From the NCBI RefSeq assembly GCF_011397635.1, contig NC_064757.1:27352339-27416338 (forward strand): 64,000 bases of DNA. The letters are read 5' to 3'. Position 1 is the stretch's first letter, and each line of letters begins with the position of its first letter. This document shows, piece by piece, positions 48,600 through 64,000 of the stretch. The translations under genes and the position numbers were made by a program. The DNA comes from Epinephelus fuscoguttatus. Lineage: Eukaryota; Chordata; Actinopteri; Perciformes; Serranidae. The notes under the pieces were generated by a model that searched no databases, was not told where the DNA came from, and was given only the letters and a program-made list of their open reading frames with translations.

Positions 48600-49045
48600 T
48601 TGAGCAGAACCGGAAGTACGCTACAGTGTACTATCTTGATTCACCCGTTAGTTTCCGCCCACCTTTGCCTCTGACCAATGAGCGGAGCCGGCTTAGCATC
48701 CTCCAGGGCCGCTGGAGTTCGCGGGAAACCGGCTGTAATCGAGAAACAGCAAGCTTGATAGGCCCCGGGATAAAACAACCGTGTTTAATACCAAATCAGT
48801 ATTTCAGTTACTCATTTTTACCCTTTTTGAACTGTAACGGTTGGAAACGTAGCTGTGACACTGCCTCAAATCGCCGCCTTTCTACGTCTGCTGCCCCGGC
48901 TGCTATGCTAACACCCGACGCCTCTAAGCTAGGTTGCCTCGTTGGCTAACAGGAACACTGTGCTTCATGCGACAAGACACAGAAAATACAGCCGACCTGA
49001 AAGAGACAAAGGGCTGTCGCTGTCTGACACGGACAGACTGCTGAC
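48600..49045 (+). promoter_or_regulatory. smarcad1 promoter and 5' UTR (predicted)
   Basis: GC-rich housekeeping-type promoter region: a CCAAT box (GACCAATGAGCGG, about 48672) and CpG-containing sequence (48650-48730, 48850-48940), with no TATA box at a suitable place. Transcription probably starts between 48700 and 48950. The boundaries are estimates. Confidence 0.5.
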
Positions 49046-63049
<14,004 letters not shown>

Positions 63050-63456
63050 TGCGCAAACACACGAAACTGTAGAGTGTACAAACACATTTTTTGATGGCAT
63101 TCCTGTGACTCTGGGCAGACTTGAGTGTTCTGACTGAACACACACACTTCTGTGTCTATACTGGAAAACTACTGAGAACCATATGCTGCCAAGTTCTGAT
63201 ATTGAGATCTGATTTACTCCGTAGTGTGGCAGCTGTGCCTAAAACACTATTTTTTTCATGCATATAGTTAGAGTTTTTGCTCCTACTTTGACATGAGATC
63301 AATATATAAAGGCAGAACAAAAATGTTGCCTTTAGAATTGTATGCACGCCACACGTTACACACACGTTAAAACTTGAAAGAAAGTGGTGTTTAGAAGTTT
63401 AGACCAAACTGTCAGTGATGCAGCATGTGTTAAGACTGCACCATGGCACTTGTTTA

Positions 63457-63462
63457 AATAAA
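63457..63462 (+). terminator. smarcad1 polyadenylation signal (predicted)
   Basis: AATAAA 408 bp past the stop codon, followed by a T-rich stretch; this gives a 3' UTR of about 430 bp. Confidence 0.6.
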
Positions 63463-63921
63463 AGTATCATTGACGTTCCCATAACTCTGCAGTCTTATAT
63501 TCACATTCAGATAAAGACATGCAGGAAAGGAAAATGATGCTTACTGGCAGTCTGTGGTGTATGAACTATTCCAAGGTATTTCTATGTGAAGAGATGGAGG
63601 ATGATAGATTTTTATAACCATCCTTCCTACCTGACAGTGTTGCATCTTGCCTAATGTACTTGCTCTTACTTGCCAGGTCTTTAAAAAAAAAAAAAGAAAG
63701 AAAGAAACTTAACATCAAAGCGTTTTCGCTGCTTTATTTTACAGCAACATTTAACAGCAGCCGATATGACAACTATACAGAACATGTTGCTGCACCTCTG
63801 ATACCAGAACTGATCAAACATTTTGACAGTTTTGGTTGCCTCACAAAATCAGCCAAGTATCTGGAAAATTGTATCTCTGTAGGTGTTATGTGTTGAGTTT
63901 CATCCAAATGATTTAATTTTA
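63463..63921. other. 3' flank of smarcad1, no gene seen
   Basis: AT-rich with an A-run (63683-63695). A + strand frame (63744-63893) is discussed under rejected items. Confidence 0.4.
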
Positions 63922-64000
63922 AAGGTCTAGTGTGCAGGATTTGGCAGCATCTATTGGAAGAAATGATGTGTAATATGTTTTTATTAGTTAATAGTCACCA
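63922..64000 (+). repeat. dispersed fish repeat end, copy 2 (cut by the window edge)
   Basis: TTTTAAAGGTCTAGTGTGCA then GGATTTGGCAGCATCTATTGG matches the copy at 29549 over the 79 bp available. Confidence 0.7.

Noticed and set aside
63744-63893. 50-codon + strand frame after an acceptor-like TTTACAG, beginning near ATFNSSRYDN
   Set aside because: No known family, no donor, and it lies beyond the smarcad1 polyadenylation signal next to a dispersed repeat.

Overview
The window is vertebrate nuclear DNA, almost certainly from a ray-finned (teleost) fish. Two recognisable protein genes, split by GT-AG introns, face the same way (+ strand) and are about 45 kb apart. They are atoh1 (2345-3747), an atonal-type bHLH proneural factor, and smarcad1 (49046-63049), a SNF2-family chromatin remodeller spread over 23 coding exons. 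ATOH1 next to SMARCAD1 is the known vertebrate order (human 4q22). The fish assignment rests on the dense (CA)n/(GATA)n microsatellites and on many short nonautonomous DNA transposons of types typical of fish genomes. The species cannot be named from the sequence.

Layout. 1-2340: upstream regulatory DNA of atoh1, with an inverted pair of TCF/LEF sites around a CAGCTG E-box (1072-1140) and a CCAAT/TATA-like core promoter near 2120-2215. 2345-3747: atoh1, unusual in having one intron inside the coding sequence. 5330-5660: a near-match to the core of the mammalian Atoh1 autoregulatory 3' enhancer, E-box CAGCTG at 5617-5622. About 6-39 kb: a gene-free stretch with microsatellites, LINE, PIF/Harbinger and hAT-like remnants, an inverted-repeat element (27.56-28.75 kb), a hAT-like element carrying a 53-bp minisatellite (24.67-26.05 kb) with an inverted partial copy at 34.8-35.3 kb, and a few duplicated modules that could be regulatory.

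39236-47479: an 8.24-kb CACTA/EnSpm-type (CMC) transposon with matching terminal repeats (CACTGTAAACCCGGAT) and a 2-bp TG duplication. On its minus strand lie two decayed genes: a C2H2 zinc-finger/TNP2-like transposase, and downstream a multi-exon gene that looks like the fish SAMD3-like family with an N-terminal PB1-like region. Both are broken by several frameshifts and stops. This composite element is the most interesting structure in the window.

48600-63460: smarcad1 with its promoter, coding exons (1067 aa deduced; every splice phase closes), at least four MITEs in its introns, and a polyadenylation signal. The remaining sequence to 64000 is non-coding and ends inside a dispersed repeat. 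Atoh1 acts as a nuclear transcription activator in neural and hair-cell precursors. Smarcad1 is a general nuclear ATP-dependent remodeller. Nothing seen suggests the two are co-regulated; the gap between them most likely serves atoh1.
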